Source of the DNA: Xenopus tropicalis
Lineage: Eukaryota; Chordata; Amphibia; Anura; Pipidae
Direction: 5' to 3'
Assembly: GCF_000004195.4 (NCBI RefSeq)
Contig: NC_030681.2
Coordinates: 27,046,982-27,110,981 of the forward strand
DNA length: 64,000 bases
The position numbers were made by a program, and so were the translations under genes. Below the pieces are notes generated by a model. That model did no database searches. It was not told the origin of the DNA and was given only the letters and a program-made list of their open reading frames with translations. Positions 1 to 10,210 of this stretch are shown here, one piece after another. How positions within the stretch are numbered: the first letter of the stretch is position 1; the number at the start of each line of letters is the position of its first letter.

Positions 1-681
1 TCCCCCGAGAAGGCCCATTCCCAGAAATCAAAAATCAAGTTTATTTATTTGTATTTATTTCCTGGAGCACACAGTAACTCCATTTAACTATCACCTTACA
101 TAGCCAATCAACAGGTTGCATTTCCTGGTCACCTGACACATCAGATGGGATGCTACCAGTTACTACCTGGGTAAAAATGTAATCTTTGTAGTCAATTAAC
201 TATTAAAACATAGCTATCTCAGAAAACTGGAAAGAAAGGGAAGGGGGTAGTGCAACCCAGCACAGAGGCAACCTATGGCCCAGTCCTATGGCCCAGTCTA
301 CTCTTATTCTGATTGGCTACAAGTTGACCAGACCCACTTGTTGGTTACACACAGCAATAAAAAAGTATTGAAAGGGGCATGTACACCCCAGGTAAATGCA
401 TTTAAGAACAAATCAGTGAGTATATTATTACTCTGCCATTCGGTTCAGCACTAGCAAATCTTTAAATGAACATTATATAGTAAATAATGTATCCCCTGTT
501 GTAAAATGTAAGGATATCGTAAATCACCAAGTAGTTTCTTGACCATTTAAAAACAAGAGGCCAAAGGCTAAGTGCATCAGGGGGTGCATCATTTATTATA
601 AAAATAAATTTAGTCATGTGACAGAAATGGCATCACTAAGCACTTATTATAACTGATAATATCCCCACGTACCATTTATAA

Positions 682-722
<41 letters not shown>

Positions 723-1283
723 GGACTATTGTGTATCATAACATGATATCATCCTGTCTTTCATTGAGTAATGCAAATAAAAATGACAAACTGTGTGTGT
801 GTGTGGGTTGGTGTGTCAGAATAGAACCACAGATTGAGTTGTGCGCATACACTTCTTTATGTTTAGAACAACATATACGGTGCAGCTGAACTTATCATAT
901 GAGAATGTAATTTCGCTATTTACAGTAGATCATCTTTGTTTAGTTTTCTTTCGCAGCACAAGGAAATGTTCAGGGGAAATGTTTATTATGCTTTAATCAT
1001 TACTCCATATGTTTTGCAAGCAGAATATTCTGATTATTCTTAGCGGGGAATTGATTTTCATTTTTCTGGCCTCCCCTGTAAAGTCAATGTAAATAGCACA
1101 TACACAGACTGTGCCACTAATGAACCACATATCCACCATACTCCCAGAAAAAAAAAACCTGCCTGTTTATAACGTATACAATCTAACTCCAAAAAACCAA
1201 GCAAAATATTTTGCTTAAAAGGGAAAATATACAGGAAGTTTAACTCCTTTGCCACCAGCACAGATTAAAGGGTAAACGGAAAC
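1..1283. other. Non-coding AT-rich DNA with two microsatellites
   Basis: No exon or transposon end is recognised. An (AT)n tract lies at about 684-719 and a short (GT)n tract at about 791-805. The stretch around 850-1060 is non-repetitive within the window. The first 400 bases resemble interspersed frog DNA but I cannot assign a family. Confidence 0.6.
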
Positions 1284-1646
1284 AAAAAGGTAAATTTAGA
1301 AACACAGTCACGAGTACTGTTACGTTAATGGATGCAAATTTTGGTTTTCATTAAAAGTAAAAGCATCCTACACACTGTAAGAGACATGCCGGACCCTCAA
1401 AACTATATGGTGCTCCCATCCCAGACACTAAGGGCCAGATTCATCAAAATATGAATCCGAATCACGAAATCTGATCATTTCTGACGTTTGGAAAAGTCAT
1501 GAAAATTCCGTTTGTTTAAATACGAGATTTACTTACGATCCAAAATTTTCGTATTGAAACGATCGTTTGCGAAAGTCACAAAATTTTCAAATCCGAACGA
1601 TCGTAAAACCTTTCTGACCTTGATCCTTCAGTGCATGATTTTGGAA

Positions 1647-2873
1647 GTCTCCCATAGGGCTCAATGGCACTCTGCAGCTCCAACCCCGCCCAAGGAAAGT
1701 CTCCCATAGGGCTCAATGGCACTCTGCAGCTCCAACCCCGCCCAAGGAACGTCTCCCATAGGGCTCAATGGCAATCTGCAGCTCCAACCCGGCCCAAGGA
1801 AAGTCTCCCATAGGGCTCAATGGCACTCTGCAGCTCCAACCTGGCCCAAGGAAAGTCTCCCATAGGGCTCAATGGCACTCTGCAGCTCCAACCCGGCCCA
1901 AGGAAAGTCTCCCATAGGGCTCAATGGCACTCTGCAGCTCCAACCCGGCCCAAGGAATGTCTCCCATAGGACTCAATGGCACTCTGCAGCTCCAACCCGG
2001 CCCAAGGAAAGTCTCCCATAGGGCTCAATGGCACTCTACAGCTCCAACCTGGCCCAAGGAAAGTCTCCCATAGGGCTCAATGGCACTCTGCAGCTCCAAC
2101 TCGGCCCAAGGAAAGTCTCCCATAGGGCTCAATGGCACTCTGCAGCTCCAACCTGGCCCAAGGAAAGTCTCCCATAGGGCTCAATGGCACTCTGCAGCTC
2201 CAACCCGGCCCAAGGAAAGTCTCCCATAGGGCTCAATGGCACTCTGCAGCTCCAACCCGGCCCAAGGAAAGTCTCCCATAGGGCTCAATGGCACTCTGCA
2301 GCTCCAACCTGGCCCAGGGGAAGTCTCCCATAGGGCTCAATGGCACTCTGCAGCTCCAACCCGGCCCAAGGAAAGTCTCCCATAGGGCTCAATGGCACTC
2401 TGCAGCTCCAACCTGGCCCAGGGGAAGTCTCCCATAGGGCTCAATGGCACTCTGCAGCTCCAACCCGGCCCAAGGAAAGTCTCCCATAGGGCTCAATGGC
2501 ACTCTGCAGCTCCAACCTGGCCCAAGGAAAGTCTCCCATAGGGCTCAATGGCACTCTGCAGCTCCGACCTGGCCCAAGGAAAGTCTCCCATAGGGCTCAA
2601 TGGCACTCTGCAGCTCCAACCCGGCCCAAGGAAAGTCTCCCATAGGGCTCAATGGCACTCTGCAGCTCCAACCCGGCCCAAGGAAAGTCTCCCATAGGGC
2701 TCAATGGCACTCTGCAGCTCCAACCCGGCCCAAGGAAAGTCTCCCATAGGGCTCAATGGCACTCTGCAGCTCCAACCCGGCCCAAGGAAAGTCTCCCATA
2801 GGGCTCAATGGCACTCTGCAGCTCCAACCTGGCCCAGGGGAAGTCTCCCATAGGGCTCAATGGCACTCTGCAG
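1647..2873 (+). repeat. 52-bp satellite array, first block
   Basis: About 23.6 head-to-tail copies of a 52-bp unit beginning GTCTCCCATAGGGCTCAATG and containing CTCTGCAGCTCCAAC. Variants differ by point changes, for example CCCGGCCCAAGGAAA versus CCTGGCCCAGGGGAA. Each unit holds a PstI-type CTGCAG. Open frames across it are artefacts of a repeat unit that lacks stops in some frames. Confidence 0.95.
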
Positions 2874-3235
2874 AAAAAGGTAAATTTAGAAACACAGCCA
2901 CGAGTACTGTTACGTTAATGGATGCAAATTTTGGTTTTCATTAAAAGTAAAAGCATCCTACACACTGTAAGAGACATGCCGGACCCTCAAAACTATATGG
3001 TGCTCCCATCCCAGACACTAAGGGCAGATTCATCAAAATATGAATCCGAATCACGAAATCTGATCATTTCTGACGTTTGGAAAAGTCATGAAAATTCCGT
3101 TTGTTTAAATACGAGATTTACTTACGATCCGAAATTTTCGTATTGAAACGATCGTTTGCGAAAGTCACAAAATTTTCAAATCCGAACGATCGTAAAACCT
3201 TTCTGACCTTGATCCTTCAGTGCATGATTTTGGAA

Positions 3236-3960
3236 GTCTCCCATAGGGCTCAATGGCACTCTGCAGCTCCAACCCAGCCCAAGGAAAGTCTCCCATAGGG
3301 CTCAATGGCACTCTGCAGCTCCAACCCGGCCCAAGGAAAGTCTCCCATAGGGCTCAATGGCACTCTGCAGCTCCAACCTGGCCCAAGGAAAGTCTCCCAT
3401 AGGGCTCAATGGCACTCTGCAGCTCCAACCTGGCCCAAGGAAAGTCTCCCATAGGGCTCAATGGCACTCTGCAGCTCCAACCCGGCCCAAGGAAAGCCTC
3501 CCATAGGGCTCAATGGCACTCTGCAGCTCCAACCTGGCCCAAGGAAAGTCTCCCATAGGGCTCAATGGCACTCTGCAGCTCCAACCCGGCCCAAGGAAAG
3601 TCTCCCATAGGGCTCAATGGCACTCTGCAGCTCCAACCTGGCCCAGGGGAAGTCTCCCATAGGGCTCAATGGCACTCTGCAGCTCCAACCCGGCCCAAGG
3701 AAAGTCTCCCATAGGGCTCAATGGCACTCTGCAGCTCCAACCTGGCCCAGGGGAAGTCTCCCATAGGGCTCAATGGCACTCTGCAGCTCCAACCCGGCCC
3801 AAGGAAAGTCTCCCATAGGGCTCAATGGCACTCTGCAGCTCCAACCTGGCCCAAGGAAAGTCTCCCATAGGGCTCAATGGCACTCTGCAGCTCCAACCCG
3901 GCCCAAGGAAAGTCTCCCATAGGGCTCAATGGCACTCTGCAGCTCCAACCTGGTCAAAGG
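3236..3960 (+). repeat. 52-bp satellite array, second block
   Basis: About 14 copies of the same 52-bp unit, in the downstream copy of the tandem duplication. It ends at CCAACCTGGTCAAAGGAACCG, where the right arm of the host MITE begins. That arm matches, in inverse orientation, the arm next to the array at 37.5 kb (GAATGAATCCAAAACTTTCG). Confidence 0.95.
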
Positions 3961-4215
3961 AACCGAATACCGAATACCGATACCGAAGCTTGAATGAATC
4001 CAAAACTTTCGCACTCATTGCTCCAAATACGATTTTGTCACACAAATTGTTGCGCAAAGTACAAAAAAGCTGCGCAAATTAATGAAAATATCGCAGAAAA
4101 TACGCAAAAGTTGTAAACTTTAGAAATAATACTAATTTTTTGTATTTGGACCTGTCGTACTTTAATGAATGTGCCCCTAAAGCTGGTGATTTTTGATTGT
4201 TCCTACCCTCCACAG

Positions 4216-4448
4216 ACATTCAGGGCTGAGTCATCAGATGGATGTAGAAACAATAGGATTTCTACCTCCTTCTGCCAATTCAGCCCTGAACGTCAATTTC
4301 ATCGAGAGCCTTCAATGGCGCCCGTTCAAAATCTTTTAACCTGGCCGATCGGCGAGTCAACCGATATCCGCAGCCTTTCGCAATATCAGTCACCTCGCCT
4401 AGTCGGCATACACGCACCATATCGTCATCGGTGCGTGTATGGCCAGCT
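4216..4448 (+). mobile_element. Truncated GGCCATACACG-type foldback MITE
   Basis: The segment matches much of the intact element at 22790-23131: a TAGAAACAATAGGATTTCTA hairpin, GATTCAGCCCTGAA, the CGATCGGCGAGTC block, and the right end GGTGCGTGTATGGCC followed by TTAA. The left terminus is missing; homology starts near CATTCAGGGCTGAG. Confidence 0.75.
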
Positions 4449-4484
4449 TAAGGGATATGGCCCCACAACTCAATTTTAAACAAT

Positions 4485-5433
4485 TTGAATACTTTCGCAA
4501 AGTCCAACCATCCAACAGCATTTGAAACCCTGGCAAAAAAGGGCCTCCCGCAAAAGGGCTTGATTTCTATCCTCTACAACAGGGATTCCCAACCTTTTAT
4601 ACCCATGAGCCACATTCACGTGGAAAAAGTGTTGGGAAACAACACAAGCATGAAAATGGTTCCTGGAGGTGCAAATAAGAGCAATAATTGGCAATTTCAT
4701 AATCCCTATGTGGACTGGCATCCTACAGAAGGCTCTATTTGGCATTACACTGGGTTTTTATGCAACCAAAACTTGCCTTCAAGCCAGGAATTCAAAAATG
4801 AGCATCTGCTTTGAGGCCACTGGGAGCAACATCCAAGGGATTGGTGAGCAGCATGTTGCTCCAGTGCCACTGGTTGGGGATCACTACTCTACAACATCCT
4901 CACTGCCCCTCCAGAAGGCTCTCAATGCCGATACAAATACATAAACAACCATTATCTGAAACGGATTGGACAAATATCTGGGAGAACGCAAGAAAGATGA
5001 TCACATGCGTTAGACATAAAGAACACATATAGAAAATCCTGTTCGGGTAACATACCACTGACAAACTCCATAAGCTCTTCCAAACCAACCCTTACTTGCT
5101 AGAGGAACTGTGGAACACAGGGATCTTTGATAACATCCTGTGGGATTGCCCTGTTTTTCAACCCATTTGGAAGGAAGCAGCAAGCCTTTTAGGCTGAACG
5201 TTTTCCTGCTTGGTTCTCTCCCTCTACGATGCTACTGTGGACACCTTTTGCAACAGTGGTCAAGCCTTAATCAACCACATACTCACAGCTACACGGTTGG
5301 CTATTGCATCCAAATGGAAAACATCAGTTTCACCCACTATGACAGAAATAATCAACTGGGTAAACGCCAATAGGAAATTTGAATATGGGATAGCCACTCT
5401 TCATAACAATATTCCCAAATATCTTAAAGTCTG
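4485..5433 (+). pseudogene. L1 ORF2 C-terminal remnant (dead)
   Basis: L1 ORF2 is the endonuclease/reverse transcriptase used for retrotransposition; only its C-terminal region is left. Recognisable pieces are AFETLAKKGLPQKGLIS (upstream of the hAT insertion), NPYLLEELWNTG then ILWDCPVFQPIWKEAASLL (from 5087), and ALINHILTATRLAIASKWK (about 5260-5320). The last corresponds to the conserved C-terminal region after the Cys/Trp-rich segment. From 5087 to 5433 the frame is open except for one TGA near 5195; further upstream there are stops and frame changes. The hAT insertion at 4580 splits the frame. Not functional. Confidence 0.8.
4580..4886 (+). mobile_element. hAT MITE with perfect 8-bp target duplication
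   Basis: The element starts CAGGGATTCCCAACC and ends GGTTGGGGATCACTA. It is flanked by CTCTACAA at 4572-4579 and 4887-4894, an 8-bp duplication diagnostic of hAT-type insertion. It landed in the L1 remnant. It is homologous to the inverted copy at 44592-44834, sharing GAGGCCACTGGGAGCAACAT. No transposase frame. Confidence 0.9.
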
Positions 5434-5832
5434 AGATCTCTGGGAAATATATGGCCTGGCCGTTTAATTAAGCCTATATTTGGGACACCCACACAAGGCC
5501 TTCTGTCGCTTTGCTTATATTGCTATTCTTTTTGACCCTTTGCTCTCGATTGTTTATAAATTATCTATATGTTTCATGGTTAAGTATTAATTATGTAGTT
5601 TGAAAGATCTTGCTATACTCTGTGACGTTATATAATCTGTTTCTCTTCATAGTTTGTTTCTCTCTGTTTCCTGATTGACGAGATATTTACAGAGAAGACT
5701 CACTGCATATGACTTATTACCTGAAGCAATGTTCTGTTTCTGCCCTGATGATTGAAACTTAATATATACTTTCTTGTTGCAATGTACTCTGTCTTCTACA
5801 TGAACGAAAATAAAAATAGAAGTTACAAAAAA
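5434..5832 (+). other. L1 3' UTR and poly-A tail
   Basis: AT-rich tail between the last ORF2 codons and the A-run at 5827-5836. It contains AATAAAA about 15 bases upstream of the A-run and ends directly at the putative target duplication. Confidence 0.65.
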
Positions 5833-5848
5833 AAAAGTAAAAGCATCC

Positions 5849-6422
5849 AAACATGTTCTTTTCACTTCCACCCAGCAGTGCTAAACTCCATTATGTGAGT
5901 CCTGCATCTTATTCTCAGTTGTACAGGGGGTTGCATTAATTACACATTTGCACATTGCGTTAATTAAAAAAAAACCAAATTATTATAGTGTCTATAATGG
6001 TGGCAATTACAGGGTGACAGCCACTATCGCAGTCTAACAATGGTAGATAAGCAGTTACTTTGCTCTCTATAAATATTTGGTAAACTATAATTCTACACAA
6101 ATGACCATAATTGAATACATAATTTTATTTAATACATTGAGAATAGATCTTATGGGAATTCCTATAATGGTAGTCTTATGGCATCTCTCTGCACAGGCTG
6201 TAAAAAAAAGATATAGGGGTGTCCCTGCATTGGGGAGTGTCATTTATGGCCCAGCTTGGATAGCCAAACCCATGCACATTTGACTACTAAGCAATGTCCC
6301 CTTCTGGTTTATCTCATAGGATTATATTGTAAAAGGAATTCAGCTGGACTTGATAAGGGAGGTTGTGATTGGATGAAACAGCGGACTTTTGAAGGATCAT
6401 TAAAGCTTGAACTGTGTATTAA
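5849..6422. other. Non-coding DNA, nothing recognised
   Basis: AT-rich and non-repetitive within the window. Short open frames (6077-6456) show no family resemblance and run into the adjacent MITE. Confidence 0.6.
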
Positions 6423-6504
6423 GGCTCTGGCACACAGGGAGATTAGTCGCCCGTGAACAGGGAGATTTGTCGGGGGCGACTAATCTCCCCGTGTGCCAGA
6501 GCCC
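6423..6504. mobile_element. Short GGGCTCTGGCACAC foldback MITE
   Basis: An 82-bp near-palindrome: GGCTCTGGCACACAGGGAGA at the left pairs with TCTCCCCGTGTGCCAGAGCC at the right. TTAA lies on both sides. It is the smallest of six copies of this family here (others at 19717, 21896, 24946, about 46190 and 46617). Confidence 0.85.
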
Positions 6505-6508
6505 TTAA

Positions 6509-6859
6509 AGTGATACTGACACGAAAAAACTACTTTTTAAAATATGAATCTACATAAAAAGTTCCCTATAGGTCATGTTGATCATTTTTCACTGATAGGG
6601 CTGCTTTGTAAGTAATTGTTACTAAACCTGACTGTTTTGCCAACCTGACTGTCCCTTCTCAGCCTGTCAGTTACAGCCTCTAATGCTAACGGCCTCCTGC
6701 TGCACAAATATGGCAGCCCCCCCATAGAGGAACATGGGGGATCAGACAGGTAATGTAAACACCTCAGGAAATACGTTTATGGCAAAATCATAAAGCTCAT
6801 GCAAAGACAATGTTATGAAAGATGTAAAAAAAGTTTTAATTTCTGGTGTCAGTATCACT
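6509..6859. mobile_element. T2-like MITE (AGTGATACTGACAC ends)
   Basis: Terminal inverted repeats AGTGATACTGACACG and GTGTCAGTATCACT lie between TTAA at 6505-6508 and TTAA at 6860-6863. A TTAA target and short A-rich arms fit the Kolobok-related T2 MITEs of Xenopus, although the terminus is AGTGA rather than the canonical AGGRR. It is 351 bp with no coding capacity and abuts the preceding foldback MITE. Confidence 0.8.
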
Positions 6860-6863
6860 TTAA

Positions 6864-8149
6864 TGAGTGGCTCAGTATCCATGGAGGCAGCCATTTAAAC
6901 TAAGTAGGACACCAGGCACATGTATATACAGTATAGCAGATAGTAGAAAAGCTCCTTAGAACTCAACGGTATTTGTACTTAATCAGGGGTTGAATGTCGT
7001 TTGTAGGTTTCCACAGCACAATAAAATGAAGACCTTTCCCTGAAAAAAGACAATTTTTTGCCAAGAAATAGTTAATTTACAGGGGTTGGATGAACAGATT
7101 CTGAATATAAAAGAAAATATTGTCACTTTATGGTGTTGCTGGTCCTTTTATTCCGTAATGACCTCCTGTTTCCTCTCCTTAAGTAAACAAGAGTAGTTAT
7201 ACTGCTCTCTCCACTGAGCTTGTATCAGTAGAAGCAGTTTCGATGGAACAGTAACAGTACTCCAGCGGCCAAATTATCATTTCAAAAGTGTGTTCTTGGC
7301 TTTACACAGAAAAATCATTTGCTCTCATCTTTTCTCCTGAGTCTGCCCCTGTTTTACTCATCAAGGAAAGCCACCCACAGTGTAAACTGACTGGTAAAAC
7401 CAAATCTACAAATAATCTAGCAGAGGGACGGTATATCTACTTTTTCAGCATTTGGAAGTTCAATGAAGAGGGTTTATGCTGAACATTCTTTTTTGCCTGT
7501 ACTATTAAAGTAACATTCTACTTCCTGCTCATATGAGCACACTCAGAACAAATTAGCAGGTCACTGAGAATGCCCTTTTGCATTTGGCCACCTATGAATT
7601 GTCTGCCTATATATAATAAAAGAAACCGGTTTATTACAGCAGGCAAACTGATTCTCTATAGACACCAACTATTCATTTCCTGATAGGTTGCTGATAACTT
7701 TATTATATAACTGTACTAACTTTCTAAGTCATGGGGTCTGGCCTTCCCCTAGAAACTCTTTCTCCCTAAAAAACCCCCCCATAAATTAATAAAAATCCAG
7801 TTCTAAGATGCTGGCTACTGTATGTTTAAGCTAGGAGTTACAGAAATGGGTAACCCAGAATCCTTGCCTTTTGAAGTGAAGATACAAATATTTTTTTTTC
7901 TGCTTGCTAAACTATAAATCCTGCATGAAGACAATCACATGGCTGCTTGCTTGTAAATAATAGTCACAGCTACTCTATTAGCTGCGTGTCTTAAATATCT
8001 ATTTACAAAGTTCGCAGAAATTCTGTTATTCATTTTATGTTATTTGTTCTTTATTTTTTTCAGGATTCACCACCACAAACTTTATTTTTCATGTAATGAT
8101 CATTCCATTTGTGATTTACTCTTACTCAGTAAATTCTATTCTAATGAAT
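6864..8149. other. Non-coding DNA, nothing recognised
   Basis: AT-rich single-copy-looking sequence. No exon with plausible splice sites or protein similarity, and no transposon ends. Confidence 0.55.
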
Positions 8150-8419
8150 AGCAACATGGTGGCACAAGTAGTTAGCCTTGCTTCCTTGCATCTCTGGGGT
8201 ACTATCTGCAAGGAGTTTGTATGTTCTCCCCATGTCTGTGTGGGATTCCTGTGGTTTCCTCCCACACTCCAAAAACATACAGGCAGTTTAATTGGAGCCT
8301 GATAAAATTGACCAAAGTTTGTGTGAATATGATAGGGGCATTAGACTGTAAGCTCCACTGGGCCAGTAACTGATGTATAATCTCTGTTAAGTGGTGCAGA
8401 ATATACTGGTACTATATAA
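8150..8419 (+). mobile_element. tRNA-headed SINE
   Basis: It begins AACATGGTGGCACAAGTAGT (degraded tRNA-like head). It continues into GAGTTTGTATGTTCTCCCC, TCCCACACTCCAAAAACATA and TTAATTGG, a core shared by many fish and amphibian SINEs. It ends TGTAAGCTCCACTGGGCCAG and an ACTATATAAA tail. A second copy is at 37262-38655, split by a MITE. The exact family name is not assigned. Confidence 0.7.
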
Positions 8420-8624
8420 AGGTAAGGGACCTGTTATCCAGAATGCTTGGGACCTGGGTTTTTCCAGATAAGGGATCATTCTGTAATTTGGATCTCCATA
8501 TCTTAAGTCTACTTCAAAATAACTTAAACATTAATAAAAATTATTTGATTAAAATGGAGACTATGGCTTTCCCGTAAATCACAGCATTCTGGATTCTGGT
8601 TTCTGTATAACAGATCCCATACCT
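8420..8624 (+). mobile_element. AGGTATGGGACCTGTTATCC-type MITE
   Basis: The left end AGGTAAGGGACCTGTTATCC and right end AACAGATCCCATACCT are inverted repeats. ATATAA lies on both sides (8414-8419, 8625-8630), in the SINE tail where it inserted. The same family recurs at 9763, 48004 and 48744. Confidence 0.75.
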
Positions 8625-9563
8625 ATATAAATATAGGATGACAGTAATACTTTCCAAATGGGGGTTATCATAGGCCATTAGATGATGAAAGCCTGGGCAG
8701 TCCAAGTAGAACCTGACCCATATACAGTACTACTAGGTTGGTTGATGTAATGGTTTGAGTTTAGCTGATTTATATCTGTGTGCAATAGAAAGTGGACGGA
8801 AAAATAAAATATTAATGGAAAAACAATATACAAACATGCTAATAAGCCATTGTTTTAAAAGCAGAGCTATTTTCATTGGGGGAGCAGAAACTGTTAGCTG
8901 ATCTTGCTGCCTGCCTGCCAAAAGAACACAGCCATTCTTCAATGCATTTTACATGTAACACATAACAATTGCCATTTTTTTTTATAAATATATTTAAAAA
9001 ATCACTTCTGCAGCAAAAATGTCAGCTGTTTCTAATAAATGTGTAAATGCCATACATATTTCACAAACCAAACCCTTAATGAGAAATATGCTCTCTGTTT
9101 CTTAGGCCAAAGAAAGTACAACATCATTGTGGATAACAATGTAAGATCCTTGGGCACGGAATAGAAGCGAGCAATTCAGTATGCGTATCTTTCCTTATTT
9201 GTTTTTTCAGCTGTGCTTTGGACTGAGCTAAACAGCAAGCCGACCTCTGACATAAATACAGTTGCCTGTGATTAATGGCCTCTGAAGTGCATCGGCTAAA
9301 TAATGCTACTCCATTCCTATTTATGCTTAGCAAGCGAGTGTCCGTGGCGTGGAGGTATCAAAATGTTGGGATGACCATGCCTTTAACCCTTTTCTGGATA
9401 ATTATAAGAGTAACTGTGCATGTATGTTTCTCTCCTATACTCTTGTTTCTTTTTTTTAGAATATCCCCACAAAACAAACGTGCTGCATGCAGATGGTGCT
9501 AGCTTAGGGTTGCCACCTTTCCTGGAGAAAGATACCACCCAATAGTTTTATGTTTTTTCTCTA
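8625..9563. other. Single-copy region, possible conserved non-coding element at 9000-9370
   Basis: No repeat ends. The part around 9010-9370 is free of repeats and has a balanced, motif-rich composition (for example TGATTAATGGCC near 9270), unlike the neighbouring transposon debris. Function is not shown. Confidence 0.35.
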
Positions 9564-9567
9564 TTAA

Positions 9568-10210
9568 AGGGGCCTTTCACCTTCAGGTTAACATTTAGTA
9601 TATTATAAAATGGACAATTCTTAGCAAGTTCTTAATCAGCCTTCATTTTTTTTCCAATAGTTTTTGAATTATTTGCTTTCCTCCTCTGATTCTTTCCAGC
9701 TGTCAAATGAGGCAGCCAAAAACCTATTTCTCTGTCTTATTGTTATTGTTACTTTTTACTACAGCTATGAGATCCGTTATCCAATAACCCGTTATCCAGA
9801 AAGCTCCGAATTATCGAAAGTCCATCTCCCATAGACTCTATTTTAATTAAATAATTCAGAATTTTAAAAATGATTTTCTTTTTCTCTGTAATAATAAAAC
9901 AGTACCTTGTAATTGATCCCAACTAAGATATAATGAATCCTTATTGGATGCAAAACAATCCTATTGGGTTTAATTAATGTTTTACTGATTTTTTAGTAGA
10001 CTTTAGATATGGAGATCCAAATTTCGGAAAGACCCCTTATCTGGAGTACCCTTGGTCTTGAGCATTCTGGGTAACAGGTCCCATACCTTTACTTATCTTT
10101 TTTTAGGCCCTCCTCTAGTCATATTTCTGTCTGCCTTTCAGACCCCTGCCTGGAGTTAGGTTAAATTGGATCTTAGCAACCAGATAGCTGTTGAACAAAA
10201 AGCTAAATAA
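9568..10210 (+). mobile_element. T2 MITE (TTAAAGGGGCCTTTCACC), split and right-truncated
   Basis: TTAA at 9564-9567 followed by AGGGGCCTTTCACCTTCAGG marks the left end. Downstream words (TTCCAGCTGTCAAATG, TTGTTATTGTTACTTTTTA) recur in the copies at 23745-24098 and 29418. It is interrupted by the element at 9763-10088, resumes at TTACTTATCTTTTTTTAGGC, and fades near 10210 without a right terminus. Confidence 0.75.
9763..10088 (+). mobile_element. AGGTATGGGACC-type MITE nested in T2 MITE
   Basis: Left AGCTATGAGATCCGTTATCC and right GTAACAGGTCCCATACCT are inverted repeats. A short TTACT repeat flanks it. The interior (TCTCTGTAATAATAAAACAG, TTGATCCCAACTAAGATATA) is the single-copy form of the unit amplified at 48-50 kb. 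Confidence 0.8.

Larger units (their letters stand above)
1284..3960 (+). repeat. 1.59-kb tandem duplication of flank, MITE end and satellite
   Basis: Positions 1284-1646 recur almost base for base at 2874-3235, offset 1590 (1589 after a one-base deletion near 3025). Each copy runs: flanking DNA, MITE left end, then the 52-bp satellite (1647-2873 and 3236-3960). At the junction near 2873 the first array stops mid-unit and the flank restarts at an AAAAAGG tract. The copied part includes DNA outside the MITE, so the duplication happened after MITE insertion. The few differences (1308 T/C, 1552 A/G) suggest it is fairly recent. Confidence 0.9.
1432..4177 (+). mobile_element. Harbinger-like MITE (GGGGCAGATTCATCAAA end) with 52-bp satellite
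   Basis: The left end GGGCCAGATTCATCAAA at 1432 and the right end GAATGTGCCCC at 4167-4177 are imperfect inverted repeats flanked by TAA (1429-1431 and 4178-4180), a 3-bp target duplication typical of PIF/Harbinger elements. Inside are AT-rich arms with many TCGTA/TACGA words, the 52-bp satellite, and the secondary 1.59-kb duplication. A second copy of the same kind is at 37378-38528. There is no transposase, so it is non-autonomous. The superfamily call rests only on TSD length and ends. Confidence 0.7.
1353..5848 (+). mobile_element. 5'-truncated L1-like LINE, expanded by nested insertions
   Basis: The sequence AAAAGTAAAAGCATCC occurs at 1353-1368 and again at 5833-5848, directly after a poly-A tail at about 5827. 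This is the pattern of a LINE target-site duplication. Between the copies lie L1 ORF2 remnants, an AT-rich 3' UTR with AATAAAA near 5810, and three later insertions: the satellite MITE (1432-4177), a truncated GGCCATACACG-type MITE (about 4216-4448) and a hAT MITE (4580-4886). Without these and the duplication, about 1.2 kb of L1 remains. L1 identity is clear for 4485-5433. That the L1 extends back to 1369 is inferred from the flanking repeat alone. Confidence 0.65.
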
